Below, piece by piece: positions 14,698 through 21,977 of a stretch of 28,903 nt of DNA. A model generated the notes under the pieces. It was not told the origin of the DNA. It saw only the letters and a program-made list of their open reading frames with translations, and ran no database searches. Origin of the DNA: a virus; the IMG/VR virus record IMGVR_UViG_3300040856_002504, positions 1-28,903 of that record; one strand, given 5' to 3'. The stretch's first letter is position 1, and every line of letters begins with the position of its first letter. Position numbers and translations under genes: made by a program.

Positions 14698-14955
14698 TTA
14701 GCTCTCTTCTTTTATAACTTTTTTATAATCATATTTTTTTGCAATTTCTTTATTAAAGAAACTCCCTTGTGACTCAGACATTCTAAATTTAGTATAGATA
14801 GACCACGGTACGTTATTATACTCGTAACACACTTCACCAGGAAATATCACAATCAAGTTATTTGTTATAGTATCATACTCAGTTCTGACTAACATAGATG
14901 AATCTATCTCATTTATTATTTTTGAGCCTATTATTTTTTCTGATTTTATAGCCAT
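14698..14955 (-). CDS. KTSC-domain protein
   Basis: This 85-residue protein matches the KTSC domain: IDSSMLVRTEYDTITNNLIV, then VCYEYNNVPWSIYTKF and a SQGSFFNKEIAKKY end (compare the family pattern of S-x-L...YD...L-x-V-x-F...Y-x-Y-x-x-V-P...S-x-G-x-F-x-N-x-x-I). The domain is found alone in many phages and at the C-terminus of some lysyl-tRNA synthetases. Its biochemical role is not well defined and may be nucleic acid binding. ATG at 14955 with TATTTATA 19 bases upstream. It is the first gene of a two-gene unit with the nucleotidyltransferase-like protein. Confidence 0.85.
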   Translation of the reverse strand: MAIKSEKIIGSKIINEIDSSMLVRTEYDTITNNLIVIFPGEVCYEYNNVPWSIYTKFRMSESQGSFFNKEIAKKYDYKKVIKEES

Positions 14956-14974
14956 GTTAAAAGGTTTTCATTAT

Positions 14975-14982
14975 TATAAATA
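14975..14982 (-). promoter_or_regulatory. Candidate late promoter TATTTATA before the KTSC gene
   Basis: The minus strand reads GAAGTATTTATAATAATG upstream of the ATG at 14955. It lies just beyond the terminator of the UVR gene, as expected for a fresh start. Confidence 0.55.
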
Positions 14983-14998
14983 CTTCTATGAATAAAAA

Positions 14999-15020
14999 AC
15001 CCCTCATTTTACTGAGGGGT
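14999..15020 (-). terminator. Terminator of the UVR-protein gene
   Basis: ACCCCTCA / TGAGGGGT form an 8-bp stem with a 6-base loop, followed on the minus strand by a T-run. Short T/A runs on both sides allow some activity on the other strand, but no plus-strand gene enters it. Confidence 0.85.
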
Positions 15021-15026
15021 CGTTTT

Positions 15027-15467
15027 TTAAGACTTAATCTTTTTCAGTTTGTCTCGTAATTTAATTGCTTTTTCAAACTCCTGTTTTGTAACTGCATCAT
15101 CAAGCTGTGATTGTAGTTCATTAATCTTTTCTTGATTAGACTCTATAGATTTAATTTGGTCTCTAATTTCAGCGGCGGTTTCATAATCCTGTTTATCAAT
15201 TGCATTTTCTAATTGGATTTTTAGTTCGCTCACTTCATCTGAACCTTTTGTGGGTAATTCAGTGTTATACCTATATATAGAGGTTATTTGATAAGAACCG
15301 TCATCTGATGTAAATGTTTCTTTTGTCCATGTACCATTTTCATCGTCACCGGATTCTACATTTTTCTTACCTCTAACCATCATAGGACTACTGTAAGAAT
15401 TAAATCCATCAAATAATGAGTCAAACTCAGAGAACAAGTCATTAAAATTAAATCGTCTACGTAACAT
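15027..15467 (-). CDS. UVR-motif protein, McsA-like Clp partner candidate
   Basis: This 146-residue protein has a Phe-rich N-terminus (RRFNFNDLFSEFDSLFDGFN), a short beta region (residues 45-70) and two tandem UVR motifs: residues about 82-110 (ELKIQLENAIDKQDYETAAE, IRDQIKS) and 116-144 (ELQSQLDDAVTKQEFEKAIK, LRDKLKK). UVR motifs occur in UvrB/UvrC, in the ClpC middle domain and in McsA, the ClpC adaptor; in the last two they mediate Clp interactions. No zinc-binding CxxC pairs of classical McsA are present. It is divergent from the operon with the phage ClpC-like unfoldase, whose own UVR motif is at residues 285-312. An adaptor role is therefore inferred. It has its own terminator. Confidence 0.82.
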   Translation of the reverse strand: MLRRRFNFNDLFSEFDSLFDGFNSYSSPMMVRGKKNVESGDDENGTWTKETFTSDDGSYQITSIYRYNTELPTKGSDEVSELKIQLENAIDKQDYETAAEIRDQIKSIESNQEKINELQSQLDDAVTKQEFEKAIKLRDKLKKIKS

Positions 15468-15503
15468 TTTTTTTGGTTTTTTAGTTTAAGTTTATTAATT
15501 TTA

Positions 15504-15535
15504 CAACGATATTATCAATATCATGCCAAACCAAA
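15504..15535 (-). promoter_or_regulatory. Possible Bacteroidetes-type promoter for the UVR gene
   Basis: The minus strand has TTTG (15535-15532) and TATCGTTG (15511-15504) separated by 20 bases; the -7 box has one mismatch to TAnnTTTG. A GATATT-ATC-AATATC palindrome (15508-15522) overlaps it. Confidence 0.4.
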
Positions 15536-15551
15536 AATCAATACACATAAC

Positions 15552-15595
15552 TGACATTCTGTCATATAAATTTAAAAACGACTGACAGATTGTCT
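15552..15595. promoter_or_regulatory. Pair of operator-like palindromes between UVR and Clp units
   Basis: TGACATTCTGTCA (15552-15564) is a perfect TGACA-N3-TGTCA palindrome. TGACAGATTGTCT (15583-15595) is a near copy, and both are preceded by C. They are 31 bp apart, about three helical turns, in the divergent intergenic region and upstream of the rightward -33 element. This arrangement fits binding of a dimeric regulator of both units. Confidence 0.55.
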
Positions 15596-15599
15596 ACGG

Positions 15600-15631
15600 T
15601 TGATTTAATGGTATAATCTTTACTATATTTG
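15600..15631 (+). promoter_or_regulatory. Bacteroidetes-type promoter of the Clp operon
   Basis: TTG (15600-15602) and TATATTTG (15624-15631) are separated by 21 bases, and the ATG follows 8 bases later. This matches the TTTG / TAnnTTTG housekeeping promoter, so early or middle expression by host polymerase is likely. Confidence 0.72.
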
Positions 15632-15639
15632 TATAAAAA

Positions 15640-16260
15640 ATGAAACACAGAAACGACTTACCACAATTTTTAAATGAGCGTAATCTTACAAACTCAGGAG
15701 TTGAAATAGGTTGCTTTAAAGGAGAATACTCTAAACACATAGTTTCAAATTGGTTAGGTAAATTATATATGATAGACCCGTGGAGACCTCTTGGTGAGGA
15801 TTACTCAGACATTTCTAACCATAAAAATCACATAGATTCCTATTCTAAATCTATGGATAGTATTGTGGGTTTTGAGGATAGAGCTCTTATGTTAAGAGGT
15901 TTAAGTACTGACTTTGTTGAAATATTTGAGGATAATAGTTTAGACTTTATATATATTGACGGTAATCACTCATATGATTATGTTAAAAAAGATGTAGAAA
16001 TTTGGTATCCGAAAGTAAAAAAGGGTGGGTTAATTTCAGGTCACGATTACATATTATTGGATAATTGGTACGAAACCGACTTTATTGAAAATAAAGGTAA
16101 AGATAAACACATATGGAGTAATGACGGAAGTGATAAACCTTATTCATACGTAGGAGTTTTTGGTGTAAATACGGCCGTTGATGAGTTTTGCAAAATTAAT
16201 AACTATAAACTTAACTTGACTGAAGAATTTTTTTCTACTTGGTACTTTATTAAAAAATAA
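15640..16260 (+). CDS. Class I SAM-dependent methyltransferase
   Basis: This 206-residue protein has the Rossmann methyltransferase layout of the Methyltransf_24 type: motif I VEIGCFKGEYS (residues 21-31), the acidic residue ending strand 2 in LYMIDPW (D46), LDFIYIDGNHSYDYV (about 101-115) and GGLISGHDY (129-137). Relatives are often found in glycan and exopolysaccharide clusters and modify sugars. It is the first gene of a three-gene operon. The next gene (4 bases away) is a GT25-like glycosyltransferase, so the two may modify a surface glycan or a virion glycoprotein. ATG at 15640 has an A-rich leader and no Shine-Dalgarno sequence. Substrate unknown. Confidence 0.85.
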   Translation: MKHRNDLPQFLNERNLTNSGVEIGCFKGEYSKHIVSNWLGKLYMIDPWRPLGEDYSDISNHKNHIDSYSKSMDSIVGFEDRALMLRGLSTDFVEIFEDNSLDFIYIDGNHSYDYVKKDVEIWYPKVKKGGLISGHDYILLDNWYETDFIENKGKDKHIWSNDGSDKPYSYVGVFGVNTAVDEFCKINNYKLNLTEEFFSTWYFIKK

Positions 16261-16263
16261 ATT

Positions 16264-16950
16264 ATGAATTTTAAAATTATACAATCAGGCATTAATAGAT
16301 ATGATGAAAGAGAAATTAAATCTATGGAACAGTTAAAAACATTAAGTAATTTATTTAATGTTAGGTACATTCGTATCGAGAACCCCCCGTATGAATGGGA
16401 TGCCCCTGTAGATGAAATTTTTAAAGGATGGACAGGATTTTACAGAGGTAAATCTAAAAGATATGAAGAGCAGGGATTGACTGATAGACACTATGGTGCT
16501 TGGTTATCACACAAACAATCTATTATGGTTGGGTTTTCCGATAAAGGGCATTCCCTAATATGTGAATCCGACTGTAAAATTATCAACCTTGATTTATTTA
16601 AAAAAAGAATAGAAGAGTCTATTAAAGTACTTAATGAAAACCCTGATTACCCAATCATAAGATTTGAGCCCCCAAATAATCCTGCAGGATTTGTTACTAA
16701 TTTTAATAAACAAGTTAGTGAAAATATTTTTGAGTGTGACCGTATTACTTTAGGTCACTGTTATTTAATAAACGAAAATGCGAAGGAATTTTTTAATGAC
16801 CTATACAATAAAGAGGGTTGGACAACTCCGGATGATTGGTTATTATTTAATTTCGGAGATAGGAAAATCCCGTTTTTATCCTTTAAAGAAACATTAACTT
16901 CTCAATTTGACGGATTTTCAGAAATAGATAAAATAGAAAAAAAATATTAA
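16264..16950 (+). CDS. Glycosyltransferase family 25-like protein
   Basis: This 228-residue protein has GT25 features: HYGAWLSHKQSI (about residues 76-87, family pattern GCxxSH), then SLICESDCKI (97-106) in the place of the acidic LxxEDDV motif, and ITLGHCYLINENAKEFF, resembling the (G)xxGYxIsxxxA segment. GT25 enzymes transfer hexoses in LPS synthesis or onto protein. The metal-binding site reads ESD rather than EDD, which keeps two acids. The gene starts 4 bases after the methyltransferase stop and 4 bases before the Clp gene, so it is clearly in the operon. Assignment by motif only; confidence moderate. Confidence 0.7.
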   Translation: MNFKIIQSGINRYDEREIKSMEQLKTLSNLFNVRYIRIENPPYEWDAPVDEIFKGWTGFYRGKSKRYEEQGLTDRHYGAWLSHKQSIMVGFSDKGHSLICESDCKIINLDLFKKRIEESIKVLNENPDYPIIRFEPPNNPAGFVTNFNKQVSENIFECDRITLGHCYLINENAKEFFNDLYNKEGWTTPDDWLLFNFGDRKIPFLSFKETLTSQFDGFSEIDKIEKKY

Positions 16951-16953
16951 AAA

Positions 16954-18975
16954 ATGATAGAATCAGTAGACCCAAACGAAAAAGGTGGTGGAAAGAAGAA
17001 AAAAGAGAACAATAGTTCAAGAACACCAGTACTTGATAACTTTTCAAGAGACCTGGTAAAACTAGCCTCTGAAGGTAAACTCGACCCTGTTGTGGGAAGA
17101 GAAAGAGAAATAACAAGAATTGCGCAGATTCTTTCAAGACGGAAAAAAAATAACCCCATTATTATTGGTGAACCTGGTTGTGGTAAAACAGCAATCGTTG
17201 AAGGTTTGGCAATGAAAATTTTTGAGGGTGACTGTCCCCAAAATCTGTGTGACAAAAGAATCGTGTCTTTGGACATGACCTCAATTGTTGCCGGAACAAA
17301 ATACAGAGGTCAGTTTGAAGAACGTATGAAAGTTATCTTAGACGAACTTCAAGATAATCATGACATTATTGTTTTCATTGACGAAATCCACACAATCATT
17401 GGTGCAGGTAATACTTCGGGTTCATTAGACGCATCTAATATCTTTAAACCCGCTTTGGCCAGAGGTGAGGTACAATGTATTGGTGCGACCACTTTGGATG
17501 AATACCGTGAAAACATTGAAAAGGACGGGGCATTAGAAAGAAGGTTCCAAAAGGTAATGGTTGATGGTGCAACACATGAGGAGACTATGGAGATTCTTGA
17601 AAACCTAAAATCTCGTTATGAAGACCACCACAAAGTAAAATACACTAAAGAATCATTGGAGGCTTGTGTTAGTTTGGCAGGAAGATACATTACCGACCGT
17701 GAATTCCCTGATAAGGCTATCGACGTAATGGATGAGGTCGGTGCTCGTGCCCAAATTAACGTGATACTACCCCCTGTTATTGAGGAACTTCGTAGTAAGG
17801 CTCTTGAAATAAAAGAAAAGAAAATTCAGGTAGTTAAGAGTCAAAAATACGAAGAGGCTGCCAATCTTCGTGACCAAGAAAGAAAGATTATTGATAAACT
17901 TGAATACGAAAAACTTAAGTTCGAATCTGAAAAAGATGAAAAGAGAAAAGATATCACGGAGGAAATGGTTTATGAGGTAGTTTCTACAATGACAAAAATC
18001 CCTCTATCAAAACTTAGTAGTGACGATAAAGAGTCTTTGTTGGATTTAGAGTCTAATCTAAACGGAAATGTTATTGGTCAAGAAGACGCCGTTAGAACTA
18101 TCTCCAAGGCAATCAGACGTAATCGGGTAGGTATAAAAGACCCGAATCGTCCAATTGGTTCCTTTATCTTTTTGGGTTCAACAGGTATTGGTAAGACTCA
18201 CTTAGCAAAACAATTGGCAAAAGAGATTTTTGGTGATGAAGAGTCACTTATCCGTATGGATATGTCTGAATATCAGGAAAAACACTCTATGAGTCGTCTT
18301 ATCGGTTCCCCTCCGGGTTACGTAGGTTATGACCAAGGTGGACAACTTACCGAAGCAGTCAAGAATAAACCATATTCTGTTGTATTGTTTGATGAGATTG
18401 AGAAGGCCAACAAAGATATCTTCTCAATCCTTCTACAAATGATGGATGATGGTCACCTGACAGATTCTTTTGGACGAAAGATTAATTTCCGTAACTGTCT
18501 TATTATTATGACATCAAACTTGGGAGTGAAAAAACTTCAGGACTTTGGTACCGGTGTTGGTTTTGATACTGCAACTCGTATTTCAAATAACGAAGCGATG
18601 AAAAAATCACTATTAGAAAAAGAGTTGAAGAACCACTTCACCCCTGAGTTTCTTAACCGTGTAGATGAGGTGGTTGTTTTTAATCCCCTCAGAGAAAACG
18701 AAGTGGAACAAATCGTGGAGATTGAACTTTCAAAACTTGACCGTAGACTTGTTAAGTTGGGTTACAACATTACAGTTGAACCGAAAGTTAAGAAGTTCCT
18801 GTCTGAAGTTGGTTTTGATGAGAAGTACGGTGCGCGTCCTATCAAACGAGCTATTCAAGAAAAGATTGAAGACCTTATCTCTGAAGAGGTATTAAGGGGA
18901 ACCATCTCAGAAGGTAAACCCTACAAACTTAGACTGAAAGGTAAAGAAGAGGTAGTTGTAATTAAGGGGAGATAA
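16954..18975 (+). CDS. clpC: ClpC/ClpA-type AAA+ unfoldase lacking the N-domain
   Basis: This 673-residue protein has two AAA+ modules. D1: Walker A GEPGCGKT (72-79), pore loop GTKYRG (114-119), Walker B FIDE (141-144), Arg finger ERRF (195-198). A middle domain with a UVR motif (about 285-312, KSQKYEEAANLRDQERK) marks it as ClpC-like. D2: Walker A GSTGIGKT (408-415), pore loop GYVG (455-458), Walker B LFDE (478-481). VGF (535-537) sits where ClpC/ClpA carry the ClpP-docking tripeptide. All catalytic motifs look intact. The usual ClpC N-domain (about 145 residues) is replaced by a 25-residue Lys/Gly tail. It probably unfolds substrates for host ClpP; no phage ClpP is in view. Last gene of the operon. 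Confidence 0.93.
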   Translation: MIESVDPNEKGGGKKKKENNSSRTPVLDNFSRDLVKLASEGKLDPVVGREREITRIAQILSRRKKNNPIIIGEPGCGKTAIVEGLAMKIFEGDCPQNLCDKRIVSLDMTSIVAGTKYRGQFEERMKVILDELQDNHDIIVFIDEIHTIIGAGNTSGSLDASNIFKPALARGEVQCIGATTLDEYRENIEKDGALERRFQKVMVDGATHEETMEILENLKSRYEDHHKVKYTKESLEACVSLAGRYITDREFPDKAIDVMDEVGARAQINVILPPVIEELRSKALEIKEKKIQVVKSQKYEEAANLRDQERKIIDKLEYEKLKFESEKDEKRKDITEEMVYEVVSTMTKIPLSKLSSDDKESLLDLESNLNGNVIGQEDAVRTISKAIRRNRVGIKDPNRPIGSFIFLGSTGIGKTHLAKQLAKEIFGDEESLIRMDMSEYQEKHSMSRLIGSPPGYVGYDQGGQLTEAVKNKPYSVVLFDEIEKANKDIFSILLQMMDDGHLTDSFGRKINFRNCLIIMTSNLGVKKLQDFGTGVGFDTATRISNNEAMKKSLLEKELKNHFTPEFLNRVDEVVVFNPLRENEVEQIVEIELSKLDRRLVKLGYNITVEPKVKKFLSEVGFDEKYGARPIKRAIQEKIEDLISEEVLRGTISEGKPYKLRLKGKEEVVVIKGR

Positions 18976-18990
18976 CTTCTCCCCTTTTTT
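18964..18990 (+). terminator. Terminator of the Clp operon, stop codon in the loop
   Basis: AAGGGGAGA (18964-18972) pairs with TCTCCCCTT (18978-18986), followed by T residues. The loop TAACT holds the TAA stop of the Clp gene. Confidence 0.9.
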
Positions 18991-18991
18991 A

Positions 18992-19023
18992 TTTGGTTTA
19001 TTGTAAAGTTTTATGTATATTTG
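18992..19023 (+). promoter_or_regulatory. Bacteroidetes-type promoter of the peptidase gene
   Basis: TTTG (18992-18995) and TATATTTG (19016-19023) are separated by 20 bases. The box ends 18 bases before the ATG at 19042, which rules out the TTG at 19021 as the start. Confidence 0.75.
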
Positions 19024-19041
19024 TATAACAATAAACACACA

Positions 19042-20121
19042 ATGAACAACGAACAACTCACCCGTCTCAAAGAAGTCCTCTCAGTCCCTACCAAAACCTA
19101 TAAGGAGGACGGTATGGTTGAGTACATCTGTAAAGTACTTGATACCATCGACGGAGTCACGTATTATACAGATGGGATGAACAATGTGTATGCAACTAAG
19201 GGTTCACTTTCTGAAGGTGATTACTATCCTATGTTTATTGCGCATACCGATACGGTTCACGAGTTAGTTGATGAAATTGTTGTTGAGGAAGAGATGCTTG
19301 AAAAACCCCCTACCTTTGGTCGGACGTTTACTGAAGAACTTAACTTGTCATTGAAGGGATACACACCACACGGAAACCCAACAGGTATCGGAGGTGATGA
19401 TAAATGTGGGGTTTTTCTTGCTCTCGAACTCCTCCGTGTTCTTAATACGGTTAAGGTAGGTCTTTTTGTTTCTGAAGAGACTGGTTGTCATGGTTCAAAG
19501 GAGTGTGACGTAGATTTCTTGAAGGATGTGGGTTACGCTGTTCAGTTCGATGCACCAGGTAATCACTTGGTTACTGAAGTGTGTTCAGGTACACGATTGT
19601 TTGAGGACGGTGGTGACTTCATCAGTCGTATTAAACCTGTGTTTGAACGTTCTATGGGTGTTTCCCCATACCTTCAGTCACACCCCTACACTGACGTATC
19701 ACAAATCAAACAAAAGGGTGATTTCTCTTGTATTAACTTCTCTTGTGGTTACTACAATATGCATACCGCAAATGAGTTTGTTGTGGTAAAGGACGTGGAG
19801 GACGCTTTTAACTTGGCACTTAATGTGGTTAACGAATTGGGTTTTGAAAAGTACGATTACACTTACGTAAAACCTAACTACTCAAACTACGGTCAGGGTT
19901 CTTTGTTCACTAATTATCCCGATGATGATTACGATGATTATGAATACGACTACAAAGAGTCTGATTGGGTTGATGGTGACAACCACTACTTTCACATCGG
20001 TGAGGATGAGATTGAAATTGAGTCTAAGACTACTGGTGATGTAATCTCTTTGAACCTACGAGATATGGGTGAGTTGTATCTCCTTATTCGGGAACGTTTG
20101 TTGGAAAACGAGGAGATTTAA
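19042..20121 (+). CDS. M20-family metallopeptidase, peptidase T-like
   Basis: The 359-residue product shows the two-zinc M20 peptidase signature in order: AHTDTVH (H68, D70), IGGDDKCG (bridging Asp 119 or 120), SEETG (general base E145, zinc ligand E146), QFDAPG (D170) and NMHTANEF (H241). Peptidase T and related enzymes cleave tripeptides or short peptides made by ATP-dependent proteases, in the cytoplasm. No signal peptide is seen. The C-terminus carries an added Asp/Tyr-rich stretch (about 290-310, DDDYDDYEYDYKESDW) and a tail not needed in the family. It follows the Clp unit but has its own promoter, and converges with the minus-strand gene, overlapping by 4 bases without a terminator. 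Substrate preference is inferred. Confidence 0.85.
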   Translation: MNNEQLTRLKEVLSVPTKTYKEDGMVEYICKVLDTIDGVTYYTDGMNNVYATKGSLSEGDYYPMFIAHTDTVHELVDEIVVEEEMLEKPPTFGRTFTEELNLSLKGYTPHGNPTGIGGDDKCGVFLALELLRVLNTVKVGLFVSEETGCHGSKECDVDFLKDVGYAVQFDAPGNHLVTEVCSGTRLFEDGGDFISRIKPVFERSMGVSPYLQSHPYTDVSQIKQKGDFSCINFSCGYYNMHTANEFVVVKDVEDAFNLALNVVNELGFEKYDYTYVKPNYSNYGQGSLFTNYPDDDYDDYEYDYKESDWVDGDNHYFHIGEDEIEIESKTTGDVISLNLRDMGELYLLIRERLLENEEI

Positions 20122-21977
20122 AAAGGGTCAAAAAGTGTGTAGTTGTTCAACAGTTTAATTATTGTTGTCAACTTCGCACTTCCCTTTTTTCTTTCACCGT
20201 TAGGTTTTATTAAATCAAAATTAATTTTTGAGTTCTTCGGGTTTACTCCGGTGAAAATGATTTGAGTTTCGTCTTCTGCAGTTTTTATTGGATAGGGTTG
20301 GTTTAATCCAAACTTTTTGTTGATGTAGTTTAATATACTTCTATACTCAGTTGCGTCAGTAACAACATCCTCATCCATTTCTAAACCTTCTAAAGTATTT
20401 TCCAATAGATTAGTCATATCACTATTAAACGAGTCATTAAACACATCCCAATCCTGATATTCGTATACCGCATCCATAAAATATGTGTCCAAGTCAACGT
20501 TTTGTTGGATTATGGTTTCTAATACTTGTTCCGCAGATAACTCTTTATTGTAATCTAAATTATCTTCATAGATATCGATAAGTTTATCAATACTGATTTT
20601 GTATTGACCAAAACAATCACCATCGTCAACCTTGGTTAATCCTATCTCATCATAAAGGTTACATATTTCATCTTCAATATGCTTTATAGCTCCTTCATGT
20701 ATAGACCTGTCTTCCGATTCAGAATACAAATAACCAAAATCTTCATATAGTTTTGGTAATCGGTCTTTTATAAATTCCGACAATTTTACGTCCCAATCAC
20801 CATCACGTTTAATTTCACTACCATCAAACGACTCTAACAACTCAGGTTCCATTATTTCAATAATAGAACGTAATATATCAATATGTTCAGGTGTTAATGA
20901 GTGAAGTGGGTAACCTTCTCTCATATCGTCATCAAATCGGGAAGAGTCATAAAAGAAATCACCATTAGGGTTTTCATACGCCCATAGATAATAACCTATC
21001 GCATCTTCACCGACCTCATCTTCCATAAAGTCCAAATAATTCTTAAGTTCGTTACTGAAATTAAAAATCGCGTTTTCACCATCAAACCTATCAAAGAAAT
21101 GTGAAGTTAACGCCTCATACATTGCAATCTTAGGGTTACTTCTAACTTTCTTTAGGGTTTCGTAATCGTCACCCTGTTCAGTTAACTTTTGTATTTCTTC
21201 TTTAATTGGAGCAAACCTCTCCAACAAAAAAGCATATCTTTCACCACCATCCTGTTGGTTATATACCTCAGGAGTACCATTACCAAACGGTACCAAAAGA
21301 GCCATCTTACTGTATGTCCTATCTTGAGATTTTTTGTCTATGATATAATATAACTTACCTCTTGAGGTGTACTTGTTAAAGTAACTTTCGTCGTTTTCTG
21401 ATGTCGTACACCACTGAGTACTTGCACCATAGTAACAAGAAGATTTGTGTGATAGAGGTCTTACAATTAAAAATCTATCGTTTTCAAATAGTTTTTCCGC
21501 CTCTTTTTTAATGTCCTTTTCCGTTTCAATACTTTCCAAATAATCGTCATAGTATGATACCAAAATACGTAAATCTTCATAGGTGTCAAAAGATGTAATA
21601 TCTTTAGGTCTTAGTCGTATTTTTTCCTCGGATTTATCACTACTAAAATCACCATCAAGACCGACGGTATCTATAATCTTACTAACTTTTTCAGGAGACA
21701 ACTTATCCACTATATCGTGATAAAATTTTAGTTGAACCCATAACGAACTCGCTAACGTAATCGGTGGTCTCCCTTGTAGATTACGAGGGGGGTTTTGTAA
21801 CATTTCTATGAACTTTTTAATCGCCCACTCAGAATATTTTTTTGTTACACTTGGGTCGTTGTCTATAATTTGTTCTGCAACCTGTAGTACCTCGTCACCT
21901 AACGGCTCGAGTTGTGAACGAAATCTGTCTATTATTCGCTCTTTTTTACCCTCGTTAAGTACTTGTATTATATTCAT
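20118..21977 (-). CDS. Large conserved phage protein with a CxYGAxTxWCT motif
   Basis: The 619-residue product has a helical N-terminal half followed by RPLSHKSSCYYGASTQWCTT (about residues 173-192) and a TSRGKLYYIIDKK segment. This Cys/Trp block recurs in hypothetical proteins of large phages and has no proven role that I know. The rest is acidic and helical; no transmembrane span is seen. The N-terminus MNIIQVLNE-GKKE has an L-N-E before G, fitting the prohead-protease rule, so it may be packaged and trimmed. The start is the ATG at 21977; its A is shared with the TGA of the upstream gene (TGATG), suggesting coupling. It ends convergent with the peptidase gene. Confidence 0.78.
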   Translation of the reverse strand: MNIIQVLNEGKKERIIDRFRSQLEPLGDEVLQVAEQIIDNDPSVTKKYSEWAIKKFIEMLQNPPRNLQGRPPITLASSLWVQLKFYHDIVDKLSPEKVSKIIDTVGLDGDFSSDKSEEKIRLRPKDITSFDTYEDLRILVSYYDDYLESIETEKDIKKEAEKLFENDRFLIVRPLSHKSSCYYGASTQWCTTSENDESYFNKYTSRGKLYYIIDKKSQDRTYSKMALLVPFGNGTPEVYNQQDGGERYAFLLERFAPIKEEIQKLTEQGDDYETLKKVRSNPKIAMYEALTSHFFDRFDGENAIFNFSNELKNYLDFMEDEVGEDAIGYYLWAYENPNGDFFYDSSRFDDDMREGYPLHSLTPEHIDILRSIIEIMEPELLESFDGSEIKRDGDWDVKLSEFIKDRLPKLYEDFGYLYSESEDRSIHEGAIKHIEDEICNLYDEIGLTKVDDGDCFGQYKISIDKLIDIYEDNLDYNKELSAEQVLETIIQQNVDLDTYFMDAVYEYQDWDVFNDSFNSDMTNLLENTLEGLEMDEDVVTDATEYRSILNYINKKFGLNQPYPIKTAEDETQIIFTGVNPKNSKINFDLIKPNGERKKGSAKLTTIIKLLNNYTLFDPF

